A stretch of 64,000 nt of DNA from Desulfoscipio geothermicus (GCA_016841645.1 JAENYS010000004.1:1-64000), one strand, 5' to 3'; counted from the stretch's first letter, positions 45,827 to 56,164 are shown. The notes: generated from the sequence alone by a model not told the origin. Program-made: numbers and translations.

Positions 45827-45852
45827 TACCCGGCACTTTTCAGCACCGGGTA
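45827..45852 (-). terminator. terminator of rpsU
   Basis: TACCCGG (45827-45833) pairs with CCGGGTA (45846-45852), followed on the minus strand by TTTAAATATTCTT. 47 bases after the rpsU stop. Confidence 0.65.
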
Positions 45853-45898
45853 CAAACATCTGTTGCTTAAGACAGCTGTAAGGTCTTTTAAGCAGTAT

Positions 45899-46093
45899 TT
45901 ATCTAAAAGATTTGGAAAATTTAGCCTTGCGCTTACGAGCAGCTTCAGATTTTTTCTTTCTTTTCACGCTGGGCTTTTCGTAATGTTCATGTTTTCTGGC
46001 TTCAGCGAGAACCCCTGCCTTTTGACAGGTGCGCTTAAAACGCCGGAGGGCACTGTCCAGGGTTTCATTCTTGCCTACTTTAACTTCTGCCAC
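45899..46093 (-). CDS. rpsU: 30S ribosomal protein S21
   Basis: 64 residues, full length: [20 protein letters not shown] at the N-terminus and a basic tail ([17 protein letters not shown]). GGGGAGGGAAGAG precedes the ATG. yqeY, often beside it, is not present here. Confidence 0.97.
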   Translation of the reverse strand: MAEVKVGKNETLDSALRRFKRTCQKAGVLAEARKHEHYEKPSVKRKKKSEAARKRKAKFSKSFR

Positions 46094-46213
46094 TGACTCT
46101 TCCCTCCCCTCCGCTTAAACCGTAAAGCTTGTTCTAAAATCAAGCTGAAAAACAACCTCCATATAAAAATTACCACACCAGGATATTATACAATACGCTT
46201 TTCTGGTAGTCAA

Positions 46214-46558
46214 TTACCCCGGCGGCCATTGGAAGGGTCTACCGGCCAAAAAATGATAATGAATATGCCACACCACCTGACCGGCATCCTTCTTGCAGTT
46301 GGCAACAAGCCTAAATCCACGTTCTGTCATTCCCATGTCTTTGGCAACATTGGCAGCGGCTATTTGTATCTCCCCGAAAATGTGGCTGTCCTCGGGCTGC
46401 AACTCAAAAAACGTGGGAATATGCTTCTTGGGTATAAATAAAAGGTGGGTAGGGGCAATCGGTTGAATATCCTTGAACGCCATTATCTGGTCATCCTCGT
46501 ATACAATATCAGCCGGAATCTCCCTTTTGATTATCTTACAAAAAATACAATCCTGCAC
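46214..46558 (-). CDS. HIT-family nucleotide-binding protein (Hint type)
   Basis: 114 residues from GTG 46558 (VQDCIFCKII), with GGAGG upstream. Zinc-type CIFC at the N-terminus and the histidine triad HIHYHFL at the C-terminus. Hint proteins hydrolyse AMP-linked amines and acyl-adenylates; the physiological substrate is unknown. Confidence 0.94.
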   Translation of the reverse strand: MQDCIFCKIIKREIPADIVYEDDQIMAFKDIQPIAPTHLLFIPKKHIPTFFELQPEDSHIFGEIQIAAANVAKDMGMTERGFRLVANCKKDAGQVVWHIHYHFLAGRPFQWPPG

Positions 46559-46649
46559 CTTCTTCCACCTCCTCCCTAAAAACCTTGACATAACAACGTT
46601 GATTTAAGATCTGTTATTACATTTCTACATTATACCTTTAAATCCTGCC

Positions 46650-47978
46650 TTAGCTATAAATTATTCTTCCCTCTAGCCCGGTGCCACTAAGTGCATTTAT
46701 CTTTACATCCGCCAGCTTTCCTCTCCAATTATACTGCGCCGGGAAAAACACTCGCATATAATTGTCCGTCATACCTTCAAATACTTCTACGGACTGTTCT
46801 TTAGACATTGTAACAACGGGCTGTTCCACCAACACCGATACAGTTTTATCCAGGTACCGAGCAGCAAAAATGCGGGACAGCGCATGACCGATAGCAATTA
46901 ATTCCCGACTACGCTTTTCTTTAACCCGGGGATCGACCTGGTCGGGAAAACCGGCAGCCGGTGTACCTCTTCGGGGGGAATACTTAAACACATGCAATGC
47001 CGAAAATTGCATTTCCTTGACAAAGGCGCAGGCATGGCGAAAATGTTCGTCCGCTTCACCAGGAAAGCCCACCATAATGTCGGTAGTTATACCCACCTCG
47101 GGTATTTTATTACGTATATTGGCCAGCAGACTGCGGAAAAAGTCAGTATCATAATGCCGCTTCATTTTCTTTAAAATATAATCATCTCCGCTTTGCAGAG
47201 GAATGTGCAGATGACGACAAAACGGCGGCCCGGCAGCCATCAGGTCCAGTAAATCATTGGTAATATCATTTGGCTCCAGGGAACTGAGCCGCAGCCTAGC
47301 CAAGCCAGGCACGCTCGCCAAAGATTCCAGCAGCCGCACCAGGTTGAAACCGTCTTGTTTTTCCCGGCCATAAGCGCCGGTATGAATACCGGTTAGCACC
47401 ACTTCTTTAAAACCGCTTTCTACCAGACTGCGCACCCCGGCCAGCACATTCTCCGGCGCGCGACTGCGCAAGGGTCCCCGAGCATAGGGAATAATACAAT
47501 AAGTGCAATAATTTTCGCAGCCCTCCTGAATTTTCAGAAATGCCCTGACCCGTCCTTGATGCGCTTCACCAGGTAGTTCCTCAAACTGCCGGCACCGGTT
47601 GATTTCCCCAACCGCTTTTACTTGGTGTCCCTTTGACACCCCTTCCACAAGATCCACGATACCAGCCCGGTGCCCGGCACCCACTACCAGGTCAACGCCC
47701 TCTATCTCCAGCACCTCGTCAGGTGCCGTCTGGGCGTAGCACCCCGTTACTGCCACAACAGCATTAGGGTTAGTTCGGCTAGCCCGACGGATTAGCTGCC
47801 TGGATTTGCGGTCACCCATACGGGTCACTGTGCAGGTATTGATTATGTAAACATCAGCCGGGCTGTCAAAGTCTACTACCCGGTAACCACGTCGCCGGAA
47901 TAATTCCTCCAGCGCTGCTGATTCATACTGATTGACCTTGCAGCCTAAAGTGGTCAGGGCCACTTTTTTTTCTGCCAT
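46650..47978 (-). CDS. mtaB: tRNA t6A37 methylthiotransferase MtaB
   Basis: 442 residues from ATG 47978 (MAEKKVALTTLGC), after the rsmE stop. An N-terminal UPF0004 domain with three cluster cysteines (C in TLGCKVNQYES, NTCTVT, TGCYAQ), radical SAM motif CENYCTYCIIPYARG near 150, and a C-terminal TRAM domain. It converts t6A to ms2t6A at position 37 of tRNAs reading ANN codons. Confidence 0.95.
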   Translation of the reverse strand: MAEKKVALTTLGCKVNQYESAALEELFRRRGYRVVDFDSPADVYIINTCTVTRMGDRKSRQLIRRASRTNPNAVVAVTGCYAQTAPDEVLEIEGVDLVVGAGHRAGIVDLVEGVSKGHQVKAVGEINRCRQFEELPGEAHQGRVRAFLKIQEGCENYCTYCIIPYARGPLRSRAPENVLAGVRSLVESGFKEVVLTGIHTGAYGREKQDGFNLVRLLESLASVPGLARLRLSSLEPNDITNDLLDLMAAGPPFCRHLHIPLQSGDDYILKKMKRHYDTDFFRSLLANIRNKIPEVGITTDIMVGFPGEADEHFRHACAFVKEMQFSALHVFKYSPRRGTPAAGFPDQVDPRVKEKRSRELIAIGHALSRIFAARYLDKTVSVLVEQPVVTMSKEQSVEVFEGMTDNYMRVFFPAQYNWRGKLADVKINALSGTGLEGRIIYS

Positions 47979-47986
47979 ATAAAAGA

Positions 47987-48730
47987 TTACCCTCCCAAAT
48001 CGCCCCACTGATACAGTATCATCGCCAATGTTGCCGGCCCGGCGGTTTCTGTGCGCAATATGCGCGGGCCCAGTGTGACGGGGATACCCCCTAACCGACA
48101 GGCTTCTTCTACTTCCTGATGTTCCAATCCACCCTCGGGGCCGATTAACAAGTATATTTCATCCGGCCTGGGGCGACCCTGCAAAGTATCTTTAAGAGCA
48201 CAACTTGTCTCATTCTCCCAAGGAATCAGCACCAATGCACCGGGTGGTATAAGGTCCAATGCAGCGGACCACTCCAGTGGTTCTGCAACTTCGGGTACTA
48301 ACGCCCGGCAGCATTGCTTAGCTGCTCCAATGGCAATGCGCTGCCAGCGTTCCAGGCGGGAGGCCTTTTTGGATGCATCCAATCGCACTACACTGCGTTT
48401 GCAAAACACGGGCCAAAATGCTGCCGCACCCAACTCAGTGCCTTTTTGAATTACAGTGTCCATTCGATCGCCCTTGGCTAATCCCTGCACCAGCACCACT
48501 CGCAGGGGAGGTTCACCACCGGCCCGTCCCTGCCTAAGCACCTGGCAGTGAACAATCTCCCCTGCTATACTTTCGATACTGCTTTCCCAAAAATTACCGC
48601 AACCGTCGAGTAATGTAATTATATCTCCCGGTCCCAATCGTAATACCCTTTTGATATGGTGAACTTCCGGGCCAGTAACGGTAACACTGTTACCTTGCAC
48701 TTGTTCGGGTGCCACAAAAAACCTGGGCAT
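47987..48730 (-). CDS. rsmE: 16S rRNA m3U1498 methyltransferase RsmE
   Basis: 247 residues. SPOUT-class fold with PUA-like N-terminal part (EVHHIKRVLRLGPGD) and the C-terminal knot LLIGPEGGLEHQEVE and LGPRILRTETA. Methylates U1498 in the 30S subunit. Stands upstream of mtaB with its stop 8 bases before the mtaB start. Confidence 0.96.
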   Translation of the reverse strand: MPRFFVAPEQVQGNSVTVTGPEVHHIKRVLRLGPGDIITLLDGCGNFWESSIESIAGEIVHCQVLRQGRAGGEPPLRVVLVQGLAKGDRMDTVIQKGTELGAAAFWPVFCKRSVVRLDASKKASRLERWQRIAIGAAKQCCRALVPEVAEPLEWSAALDLIPPGALVLIPWENETSCALKDTLQGRPRPDEIYLLIGPEGGLEHQEVEEACRLGGIPVTLGPRILRTETAGPATLAMILYQWGDLGG

Positions 48731-49073
48731 TTTTAATCACAACCTTAAAATATGGCGTTATCGCTTACGCTTAACCTCCATACGGCTAAAGCCAATGAGC
48801 ACCGGACCAGTATGTTTCGGGCCCATTAAATTGAGGTGATACTTCTTACCACGAATAACTTATATTATATAACAAAAGCCAACCTAGTTAAAACATAATT
48901 ATTCCTTAAACAAAAACTAAACGCAACTTCACCTTGGTATACCAGCATCCTCATAACTTAGTTCCTTGTTGCACATTCTTCACAAATTTTTAAAGAATTA
49001 TATTAATGCCTTAATTCGCACACCCCTGCTAATATTCACATAATATAGATAAAAACAGAAGGAGTGTTTTTCT
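48731..49073. other. 343-base divergent intergenic region, possible sporulation promoter
   Basis: Between rsmE and the ferritin-like gene. CATAATATA at 49039-49047 with ACC at 49022-49024 resembles a sigma-K promoter (AC, then CATA-N-TA) with a slightly short spacer; CATAATA also fits a sigma-G -10. It lies 27 bases before the start of the ferritin-like gene. Nothing else is recognised. Confidence 0.3.
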
Positions 49074-49664
49074 ATGGCCAACGATATCCAAAAAGATGTT
49101 GATAAAAAAGAAAAGCAAACAATTAAAGCCAACGCTGCATATAGTAATAATCCGTCAGGTGGCTCAATTCCCGCTTACCAAACACCGTACCCGGGATATC
49201 CATATACCACTTACAAGTATTATCCAACACACGAATATGTATCCGTTTACTCCTTACCGAAAGCTCTAACTTTAATAGTCGATTCTGTTAGGGATGAAAG
49301 AGAAGACGAGTTATTTTACGATTATTTGCTTAGCGTAGCACCCTCCACTCAAAGAGAAATCATCGTCTCCATTCGAGACGATGAAAGAAAACACGCCAGA
49401 TTATTTCGGGAATTATATTGGCAGGTTACCGGCAAGGACATTCCCCCGGCACCTGATCAGCCTTTTGTTAAACCCCTAAATTACTGCGATGGTATCACCA
49501 AAGCCATTTTTGGTGAACTGGCTGCTGTGGAAAGATACCGCAAAATATTATACGGCTTTGAGTTTTTGCCTTACCGAAATATCATAACCGAGATATATAC
49601 CGATGAATTAAAGCACGCCTCTAAATGGAATTATTTGTTTGCTTTAAATTGCGTCAATAGATAA
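49074..49664 (+). CDS. ferritin-like diiron-fold protein with Tyr/Pro-rich N-terminus
   Basis: 196 residues. After a charged, low-complexity start (residues 1-60, with many Tyr and Pro such as YQTPYPGYPYTTYKYYP) comes a four-helix bundle. Likely iron ligands are in DEREDELFYDY, DDERKHARLF, GELAAVERYRK and TDELKHASKW, the E, ExxH, E, ExxH pattern of rubrerythrin-like proteins. AGAAGGAG precedes the ATG. Tyr-rich tails of this kind are seen in spore coat proteins, so a coat or spore role is possible, though unproven. Confidence 0.75.
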   Translation: MANDIQKDVDKKEKQTIKANAAYSNNPSGGSIPAYQTPYPGYPYTTYKYYPTHEYVSVYSLPKALTLIVDSVRDEREDELFYDYLLSVAPSTQREIIVSIRDDERKHARLFRELYWQVTGKDIPPAPDQPFVKPLNYCDGITKAIFGELAAVERYRKILYGFEFLPYRNIITEIYTDELKHASKWNYLFALNCVNR

Positions 49665-49729
49665 ACAGCATTACTTTCCGAGCAATCAATTCAAATGTAG
49701 ATCAGAAGATAGTGCCTTTCTAATTCGAA

Positions 49730-50008
49730 CTATATTTTTTTCCTATTGGCAGCATACTGCCTGTACTCCTTAAGGAGTAGCGCCTGGTACTCTTGTCGGG
49801 CAGAGGAGGGGATATAATTATTTTTCTCCAGCCTGTTTACAATTTCTTCGGCTGTATCGAGATTCACCTGCCCACCCTCTGCGTAGACGGTTGCAAGTAT
49901 CTCGTCAAGGCCTTTAACCATAACATAGGTACCGTCGAGAAAAGTAAGCTTACTTAGACCTTGTAGCTGCGCGCAGGGGATGAATCCTCGGTTAATGCTG
50001 TTTGGCAC
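49730..50008 (-). CDS. hypothetical 92-residue protein
   Basis: Predicted helical soluble protein, with TFLDGTYVMVKGLDEILATVYAEGG and RLEKNNYIPSSARQEYQALL as the most ordered parts. GGGGAGG precedes the ATG and a TATAAT lies about 50 bases upstream, so it is likely a real single-gene unit. It occurs in anaerobe genomes as an orphan as far as I can judge, but I cannot name the family. It lies beyond prmA, transcribed in the same direction. Confidence 0.7.
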   Translation of the reverse strand: MPNSINRGFIPCAQLQGLSKLTFLDGTYVMVKGLDEILATVYAEGGQVNLDTAEEIVNRLEKNNYIPSSARQEYQALLLKEYRQYAANRKKI

Positions 50009-50152
50009 GTTATAACCTCCCCAATTTACTACTGGTTTTATTGTGAGTCTATCTTATTATAACGCTAAATCACCAGAGCAGGACAAAAACATACCGGCCC
50101 CGAGTGAGCATACTCACTTGAGACCAGTTACTGGTAATGAGATTGACTTTGG

Positions 50153-51073
50153 TCATATCAACGCTTTTCGGTAAACCATAGCCACCCATTCGCCTCCGGT
50201 CTGTTCCTTTTCGGGTTCAAGGCGGGCATCGCTCAATGCGAGGCGAACCTCATCGGCACGGTCATTAATTATTCCCGAGGCAATCAGCCTGCCGCCGGGC
50301 TTAAGCGCCACGGCAGCATCCGGGGCCAGGTTGATAATCACATCAGCAATAATATTAGCCACTATCAAGTCTGCCTGACCACCAACAAGATTATCCAGCA
50401 GGTTCCCCTGGACCACTGCCACCCGGTCCGACACACCATTGCGCTCGGCATTGTCCCGAGCCGTTCGCACCGCCAGCTCATCAATATCCACGGCAGTCAC
50501 TTGCCGGGCACCCAGCAACGCCGCAGCCACGGAAAGTATGCCCGATCCCGTGCCCACATCATAAACCACTGCGCAACCCGGCGCTAATTCTTCAAGTAAG
50601 GCCAAACACATGGCAGTGGTGGCATGAGTGCCACAGCCAAAAGCCATGCCGGGATCCAGTTCGATAATGGTTTCCCCCGTCTTGGCGATACAGACCTCCC
50701 AGGATGGTTTAACAATAATTTTATTGCCAACCCGCACTGGTTTGTAATATTCCTGCCAAGCGGTGGCCCAATCCTGCTCCCTAACTTCCCTGGTTTGACA
50801 CTGCACGGGATAATCAGCGAGCCTGCGGGTCAAACTTTCCAGCCGGTCCGGCAGCGAGGTATCACAGCAAAAATAACCCTTCACCACGACCTGTTCACCC
50901 TGCAGCGGCTTGAGTGTTGGGGCCACTGTCTCAGCAGTACCTTTAGTGATGAGATCCACAACTAAGGCGGGGTCTTCTATGACAACCCCGCCCGAACCAC
51001 TTTCATTAAAAACATCCGCCATCGCTTCCACCAACTCCACAGGAGAAGTAACGGCAATCTCCAGCCATTTCAA
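50153..51073 (-). CDS. prmA: ribosomal protein L11 methyltransferase PrmA
   Basis: 306 residues from TTG 51073 (LKWLEIAV), with GGGGGG 8 bases upstream; the further ORF upstream has no site. SAM-binding motifs DPGMAFGCGTHATT, VYDVGTGSGILSVAA and VANIIADVI. Trimethylates L11. Downstream of dnaJ, its common place. Confidence 0.95.
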   Translation of the reverse strand: MKWLEIAVTSPVELVEAMADVFNESGSGGVVIEDPALVVDLITKGTAETVAPTLKPLQGEQVVVKGYFCCDTSLPDRLESLTRRLADYPVQCQTREVREQDWATAWQEYYKPVRVGNKIIVKPSWEVCIAKTGETIIELDPGMAFGCGTHATTAMCLALLEELAPGCAVVYDVGTGSGILSVAAALLGARQVTAVDIDELAVRTARDNAERNGVSDRVAVVQGNLLDNLVGGQADLIVANIIADVIINLAPDAAVALKPGGRLIASGIINDRADEVRLALSDARLEPEKEQTGGEWVAMVYRKALI

Positions 51074-51133
51074 ACACAAAAACCCCCCGGGGTCCGACTT
51101 AAACAAACCTAACCATAAATACAAGACATATCT

Positions 51134-52258
51134 TTAACCTGAAAAAGCGTCCCGCATTTTTTCGAAAAACCCTTTTTCCCCACTATGCGGCTTTTGGCCT
51201 TCGATATGAGCAAATTCCTTTAGCAGTTCCTTTTGTTTACCGGTTAGCCTGGTGGGTGTAACCACTCGAATGTGTACATGCTGATCACCACGGCCATAGC
51301 CACGAACATCGGGAATGCCCTTGCTTTTCATGCGCAATACCGTACCCGACTGCGTGCCCTCCGGAACCTTCAACTTGGCATCACCATCTAAAGTGGGCAC
51401 AATGATTTCATCACCTAAAGCTGCCTGGACAAAACTGATATCCGTCTCAACAATAACATTGTTGCCTTCCCGTTTAAACGTAACATGGGGCGCTACGTGT
51501 ATATACACAAATAAATCGCCCGGTGGCCCGCCACGCAGACCTTTTTCTCCCTCACCGGATAAACGCAACCGGGAACCGGTATCCACCCCGGCGGGAATCC
51601 TTACTTTCAAATTCCGGCTTCGCCTCACCGTGCCGGAACCCCTGCAGGTTGGACAAGGCTTTTCAATAATCACCCCGGCGCCGCGGCAGCGATCACAAGT
51701 ACGGGACTGCACAATGCGCCCGAACGGAGTGTTCTGGGCATACTGAATCTGCCCCGTGCCTTTACAAACGTCACAGTTTTTCTTTGTGGTGCCCGGTGCC
51801 GCCCCACTGCCGCCACAGGTGCTGCACTCCTCGGTACGGGGGATTTTTATATCTTTTTCCAGGCCAAATGCAGCCTCTTCAAAGGTCAGCTCCATATCCA
51901 CCCGCAAATCGGCGCCCTGCTCGGGACCGTTACGCCGCTGGCGCCCACCGCCACTGAAAAACATATCGAATATATCACCAAAACCGCCAAAATCGCCGCC
52001 GCCAAAACCGCCAAAGCCTCCGTTAAACTGGCCGTCTGTAGCCGCATGTCCGAAACGGTCGTAAGATTCACGTTTTTCGGCATTACTTAATACCTCATAG
52101 GCCTCATTTACTTCTTTGAATTTTTCAGCGGCGTTTTTGTCTTCTTTATTAACGTCGGGGTGATACTGGCGAGCTAATTTGCGAAAGGCCTTCTTAATTT
52201 CCTCAGGCGAAGCGTCCCGGGAAACACCCAGCACCTCATAATAATCCCGTTTTGCCAC
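51134..52258 (-). CDS. dnaJ: chaperone DnaJ
   Basis: 374 residues from GTG 52258. J domain ([16 protein letters not shown] with HPD in YHPDVNK), a Gly/Phe-rich linker ([15 protein letters not shown]), and four CxxCxGxG zinc repeats ([32 protein letters not shown]), then the substrate domain. Stimulates DnaK ATPase. Fourth gene of the hrcA operon. Confidence 0.98.
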   Translation of the reverse strand: MAKRDYYEVLGVSRDASPEEIKKAFRKLARQYHPDVNKEDKNAAEKFKEVNEAYEVLSNAEKRESYDRFGHAATDGQFNGGFGGFGGGDFGGFGDIFDMFFSGGGRQRRNGPEQGADLRVDMELTFEEAAFGLEKDIKIPRTEECSTCGGSGAAPGTTKKNCDVCKGTGQIQYAQNTPFGRIVQSRTCDRCRGAGVIIEKPCPTCRGSGTVRRSRNLKVRIPAGVDTGSRLRLSGEGEKGLRGGPPGDLFVYIHVAPHVTFKREGNNVIVETDISFVQAALGDEIIVPTLDGDAKLKVPEGTQSGTVLRMKSKGIPDVRGYGRGDQHVHIRVVTPTRLTGKQKELLKEFAHIEGQKPHSGEKGFFEKMRDAFSG

Positions 52259-52291
52259 GGGGGATCCACCACCTTACACTTCAAACACCAC

Positions 52292-52317
52292 CGGGAGGGC
52301 TAAATATAGCCCTCCCG
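52292..52317 (-). terminator. strong hairpin between dnaK and dnaJ
   Basis: CGGGAGGGCTA (52292-52302) and TAGCCCTCCCG (52307-52317), a perfect 11-bp stem with loop AATA. There is no U-tract on the minus strand, and dnaJ follows, so it more likely protects the dnaK end or lowers dnaJ output than stops transcription fully. Confidence 0.6.
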
Positions 52318-52400
52318 AACGGCAAATATTTAATAGCAAACGACTTTATATCATTCTACGCAATTTGTCAAAATCCTGTTACCATACTTCAAAATATACT

Positions 52401-54275
52401 TTATTTATCTTTTTTATTATCGTCAACTTCAAACTCGGCATCCACTACATTTTCTTTATTTTCTTCGGTCGCAGTTCCACATCCGCCGGCACCACAGCCG
52501 TCGCAACCGGCCCCGGCACCGCCCGCCTGATCAGCCCCGGCCTGCTGCTGTTGATACAATAAAGCAGTAAGCTCATACAGCGGTTTAGTTAATTCTTCAG
52601 TAGCCGCCTTAATGGTTTCAATATTATCACCCTTAACGGCCTCCTTAAGCTGCTCGGCAGCCCGGTTAACCTGCTCAACTTTATCTTTATCAGCCTTATC
52701 ACCCAGATCTTTAATGGTCTTTTCAGCCTGGTAAATCATGCTGTCGGCTTGATTGCGCAGTTCCACCAGTTCTTTACGGCGCTCGTCATCGGCAGCGTTT
52801 TTCTCGGCATCTTTAACCATTTTATCAATTTCCTCATCACTGAGACCCGCGCCACCCGAAATGGTAATGCTCTGGCTGTTGCCCGTGCCTTTATCCTTGG
52901 CCGATACATTGACGATACCGTTAGCATCTATATCAAAAGTAACTTCAATTTGCGGCACACCCCGGGGTGCCGGCGGTATACCGGACAGTTGGAACCGCCC
53001 CAGCGTTTTATTATCCGCCGCCATAGAACGCTCACCCTGCAGCACATGGATTTCAACCGTAGTTTGCCCATCGGCGGCCGTGGAGAACACCTGGCTCTTA
53101 GAGGTGGGGATAGTGGTATTTCGTTCGATCAGCCTGGTAGATACACCACCCAGGGTTTCAATACCCAGAGAAAGAGGTGTAACATCAAGCAACAGTACAT
53201 CTTTAACTTCACCGGCCAGCACACCGGCTTGAATAGCAGCGCCGATGGCAACACACTCGTCCGGATTAATACCCTTATGGGGCTCTTTTTTGATAAAACT
53301 CTTAATGGCTTCCTGCACCGCCGGTACACGAGTGGAACCACCCACCAGCAGCACCTTATGAATATCCTGGGGACTTAAACCGGCATCTGACATTGCCTGC
53401 CTGGTGGGTCCCATTGTCTTTTCTACCAAGTCAGCCGTCAGTTCATTGAACTTAGCCCTGGTAAGGTTAATATCCAGGTGCTTGGGACCATTAGCGTCAG
53501 CTGTAACAAAGGGCAGGTTGATATTAGCCGACATTACCCCGCTTAGTTCCACCTTGGCTTTTTCCGCAGCGTCCCTGAGACGCTGCATAGCCATCCGGTC
53601 ACCTTTCAAATCAATACTTGTATCCTTTTTAAATTCACTGGTTAGGTATTCCACAATGCGCTGGTCGAAATCATCGCCGCCCAGCCGGTTGTTCCCACTG
53701 GTAGCTTTGACTTCGAACACACCGTCACCCAGCTCCAAAATAGAAACATCAAAAGTGCCGCCGCCCAGGTCAAACACCAGTATGGTTTGCTCATCGCCTT
53801 TATCCAGGCCATAAGCCAGAGATGCCGCCGTAGGCTCATTAATAATCCGCAACACCTCGAGGCCGGCAATTTTACCGGCATCTTTGGTAGCCTGGCGCTG
53901 TGCGTCAGTAAAATAAGCCGGCACAGTTATAACAGCCTGAGTAACCTTCTCACCCAGATAGCTTTCCGCGTCAGCTTTCATTTTTTGCAGTATCATGGCG
54001 GATATTTCCTGAGGTGTATATTCTTTATCATCTATTTTTACTTTATAATTAGAACCCATATGCCTTTTTATCGAGCTTATGGTGCGGTCGGGGTTGCTAA
54101 CCGCCTGGTTTTTAGCCACCTGGCCAACCAGCCGCTCGCCTGTTTTAGAGAATCCCACCACGGATGGAGTGGTACGTCCACCTTCAGCGTTGGGTATAAC
54201 CACCGCTTCGCCACCCTCCATAACGGCCATACAGGAGTTGGTGGTACCCAGGTCAATTCCCAATACTTTTGCCAT
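52401..54275 (-). CDS. dnaK: chaperone DnaK (Hsp70)
   Basis: 624 residues. ATPase motifs [40 protein letters not shown] and [14 protein letters not shown]; substrate domain with [13 protein letters not shown]. The C-terminal tail has a Gly/Cys-rich stretch, [14 protein letters not shown], before the acidic [11 protein letters not shown]; such a Cys cluster is unusual for DnaK. GGAGGCG precedes the ATG. Confidence 0.98.
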   Translation of the reverse strand: MAKVLGIDLGTTNSCMAVMEGGEAVVIPNAEGGRTTPSVVGFSKTGERLVGQVAKNQAVSNPDRTISSIKRHMGSNYKVKIDDKEYTPQEISAMILQKMKADAESYLGEKVTQAVITVPAYFTDAQRQATKDAGKIAGLEVLRIINEPTAASLAYGLDKGDEQTILVFDLGGGTFDVSILELGDGVFEVKATSGNNRLGGDDFDQRIVEYLTSEFKKDTSIDLKGDRMAMQRLRDAAEKAKVELSGVMSANINLPFVTADANGPKHLDINLTRAKFNELTADLVEKTMGPTRQAMSDAGLSPQDIHKVLLVGGSTRVPAVQEAIKSFIKKEPHKGINPDECVAIGAAIQAGVLAGEVKDVLLLDVTPLSLGIETLGGVSTRLIERNTTIPTSKSQVFSTAADGQTTVEIHVLQGERSMAADNKTLGRFQLSGIPPAPRGVPQIEVTFDIDANGIVNVSAKDKGTGNSQSITISGGAGLSDEEIDKMVKDAEKNAADDERRKELVELRNQADSMIYQAEKTIKDLGDKADKDKVEQVNRAAEQLKEAVKGDNIETIKAATEELTKPLYELTALLYQQQQAGADQAGGAGAGCDGCGAGGCGTATEENKENVVDAEFEVDDNKKDK

Positions 54276-54304
54276 ATTTATCGCCTCCTATGTTTTGCTA
54301 GCAT

Positions 54305-54928
54305 TTAATCTCCGGATTTGGCTACTTTAACCAGCGCCGGACGCAGTAGTTTATCCTTAAGATAATACCCTTGGCGCAATTCCGCTGTTACAGTGTTTTC
54401 ATCATATTGATCTGTTATTTCTTGCATAATCGCTTCATGGAGAGTGGGGTCAAATTGTTCACCCACCGCCGCCACCGGCGTAAGCCCTTCTTTTTGCAAT
54501 ACTTCCTGCAGTTGCCTAAAAATCATAGCTACCCCCTCGATCACCTTGGCCTGGTCTTGCTCTTTGGCAGCAAGGGCCAGTTGGAAATTATCCAGCACCG
54601 GCAACAGCGCCTCACATAGGGAAGCAGCAGCATATTTAAAGAAGTCTTCCTTTTCCTTTACCGTACGCTTGCGAAAATTATCAAAATCAGCCTGCAATCG
54701 CACCATCCGGTTAAAATACTCCTCGGCTTTAGCCTTTTGCTCGGCCAGTTCACTTTGCAACCGCTCCACATCCACCGGCTCCCCCTTCGAATGACCCGCC
54801 GCCTCGCCGGCAAAATCCTCTACATCGTTACTCGGCTGGCTGCCTTCCTGTTTTAAATCATTATCCGTCAAATGCTCGCCAGGTGCCACACAAGCCCTGT
54901 CGGCCGCAGCATCATGTAATTTATCCAT
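54305..54928 (-). CDS. grpE: nucleotide exchange factor GrpE
   Basis: 207 residues from ATG 54928 (GGAGTG 6 bases upstream). An acidic N-terminal region and coiled coil (about 58-95), then the exchange domain with DFDNFRKRTVKEKED and GVAMIFRQLQEVL. Acts on DnaK. Confidence 0.96.
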   Translation of the reverse strand: MDKLHDAAADRACVAPGEHLTDNDLKQEGSQPSNDVEDFAGEAAGHSKGEPVDVERLQSELAEQKAKAEEYFNRMVRLQADFDNFRKRTVKEKEDFFKYAAASLCEALLPVLDNFQLALAAKEQDQAKVIEGVAMIFRQLQEVLQKEGLTPVAAVGEQFDPTLHEAIMQEITDQYDENTVTAELRQGYYLKDKLLRPALVKVAKSGD

Positions 54929-55028
54929 GCCCGTCACTCCTTGGCCAACACTTTAAAGTTCGCCCGTGTTTTTATGCTCACAGTGTTGTCTTAATTTGAA
55001 ATTTATATAATATAAATAAAAACTACAT

Positions 55029-56075
55029 TTATTTACCACGCCAGCGCATCAGTCTTTCTATAACCAGTGAAATATTGTCCGTCATATATTCCACCACGGC
55101 AAACGACCGGGCGTAATCCATCCTGGTAGGTCCCAAAAGGCCGATTCTCCCAACCGGTTTGCCCTCCATATGATACGTACCCATCACCAAACTGTAATCC
55201 TTCAACCGGCCGTCCTCCATCTCTTCGCCAATGCGCACCGTAACGCCCTCCCCCTGGAAAACATCAGTCATGATATTGGCCAGCTCATGTTCATTTTCCA
55301 GCAGACTAAGCAGCACTTTCACCTTTTCTATGTTATGGAATTCAGGCTGGTTTAAAATATTAAAAATGCTGCCAAGATATATTTTCTCCCCGGTTTCCAA
55401 GGACAGACCTTCTTGAATAATATCTATCGCCATATCCAAGATATTTTTTTGCTTGGCTAGTTCAAAATAAATTTCTTTAATTAATGTCAAACGAATATTT
55501 TCAATTGTTTTGCCCTGAAGCTTATGATTCAATACTGAGGAAATAGTTTCCAAATCGGCTGCCTGAATGCTCTCCGGTATATCAATAATCTGGTGGTGCA
55601 CAACTCCGGCATCGGTTACCATAACAACCATAGACTGCCTCCGGCCCATATGCACCAACTGGATATGTTTGAACCTGCCCCCGCCCAATCCGGTAGTCAT
55701 TACCACCCCGGTATAGTTGGTAATCTGCGATAATAACTGCCCGGCATTTCTCAACACATGTCCAACTTCCCGCTTCTTGGTCAGGTAACCATTAAGCACC
55801 AATTTTGCTTCTTCCGAATTAAACTCCTCGCGTTTCATCAAATGATCCACGTAATACCTGTACCCCTGGTCGGAAGGAACCCTTCCGGCTGAAGTATGGG
55901 GTTGCTCAATGTACCCCATCTCCTCGAGGTCGGCCATTTCATTGCGAATGGTAGCCGAGCTCACTCCCAGTTTATATTTCCTGGCGATGGTTCGGGAGCC
56001 TACCGGTTCCGCAGTGGCAATGTAATCTTGCACAATGGCCATTAAAACATTTTTTTTCCTGGCGTCAAGGGTCAT
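55029..56075 (-). CDS. hrcA: heat-inducible transcription repressor HrcA
   Basis: 348 residues. Winged helix (TIARKYKLGVSSATIRNEMADLEEMGYI) and GAF-like C-terminal domain (GRIGLLGPTRMDYAR). Binds CIRCE at 56092-56118 in its own promoter region, and with GroE forms the heat-shock feedback loop. First gene of hrcA-grpE-dnaK-dnaJ. Confidence 0.97.
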   Translation of the reverse strand: MTLDARKKNVLMAIVQDYIATAEPVGSRTIARKYKLGVSSATIRNEMADLEEMGYIEQPHTSAGRVPSDQGYRYYVDHLMKREEFNSEEAKLVLNGYLTKKREVGHVLRNAGQLLSQITNYTGVVMTTGLGGGRFKHIQLVHMGRRQSMVVMVTDAGVVHHQIIDIPESIQAADLETISSVLNHKLQGKTIENIRLTLIKEIYFELAKQKNILDMAIDIIQEGLSLETGEKIYLGSIFNILNQPEFHNIEKVKVLLSLLENEHELANIMTDVFQGEGVTVRIGEEMEDGRLKDYSLVMGTYHMEGKPVGRIGLLGPTRMDYARSFAVVEYMTDNISLVIERLMRWRGK

Positions 56076-56091
56076 TTATGACACCTCCTTG

Positions 56092-56118
56092 TTAGCACTC
56101 TCCTATATTGAGTGCTAA
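56092..56118. promoter_or_regulatory. CIRCE operator (HrcA box)
   Basis: Perfect TTAGCACTC-N9-GAGTGCTAA, 16 bases before the hrcA start. It overlaps the start region of transcription from the promoter at 56130-56158. Confidence 0.98.
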
Positions 56119-56129
56119 CACCTATTAAA

Positions 56130-56158
56130 AACATAGCACTAGTGGTTTCATTTGTCAA
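56130..56158 (-). promoter_or_regulatory. sigma-A promoter of the hrcA-grpE-dnaK-dnaJ operon
   Basis: Minus-strand TTGACA (56153-56158), 17-base spacer, TATGTT (56130-56135), directly upstream of CIRCE. The end of hemW is 7 bases behind the -35. Confidence 0.75.
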
Positions 56159-56164
56159 GAATAA

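Noticed and set aside
52753-53378. 159- and 209-residue plus-strand frames inside dnaK
   Set aside because: Antisense shadows, a common artefact opposite dnaK genes.
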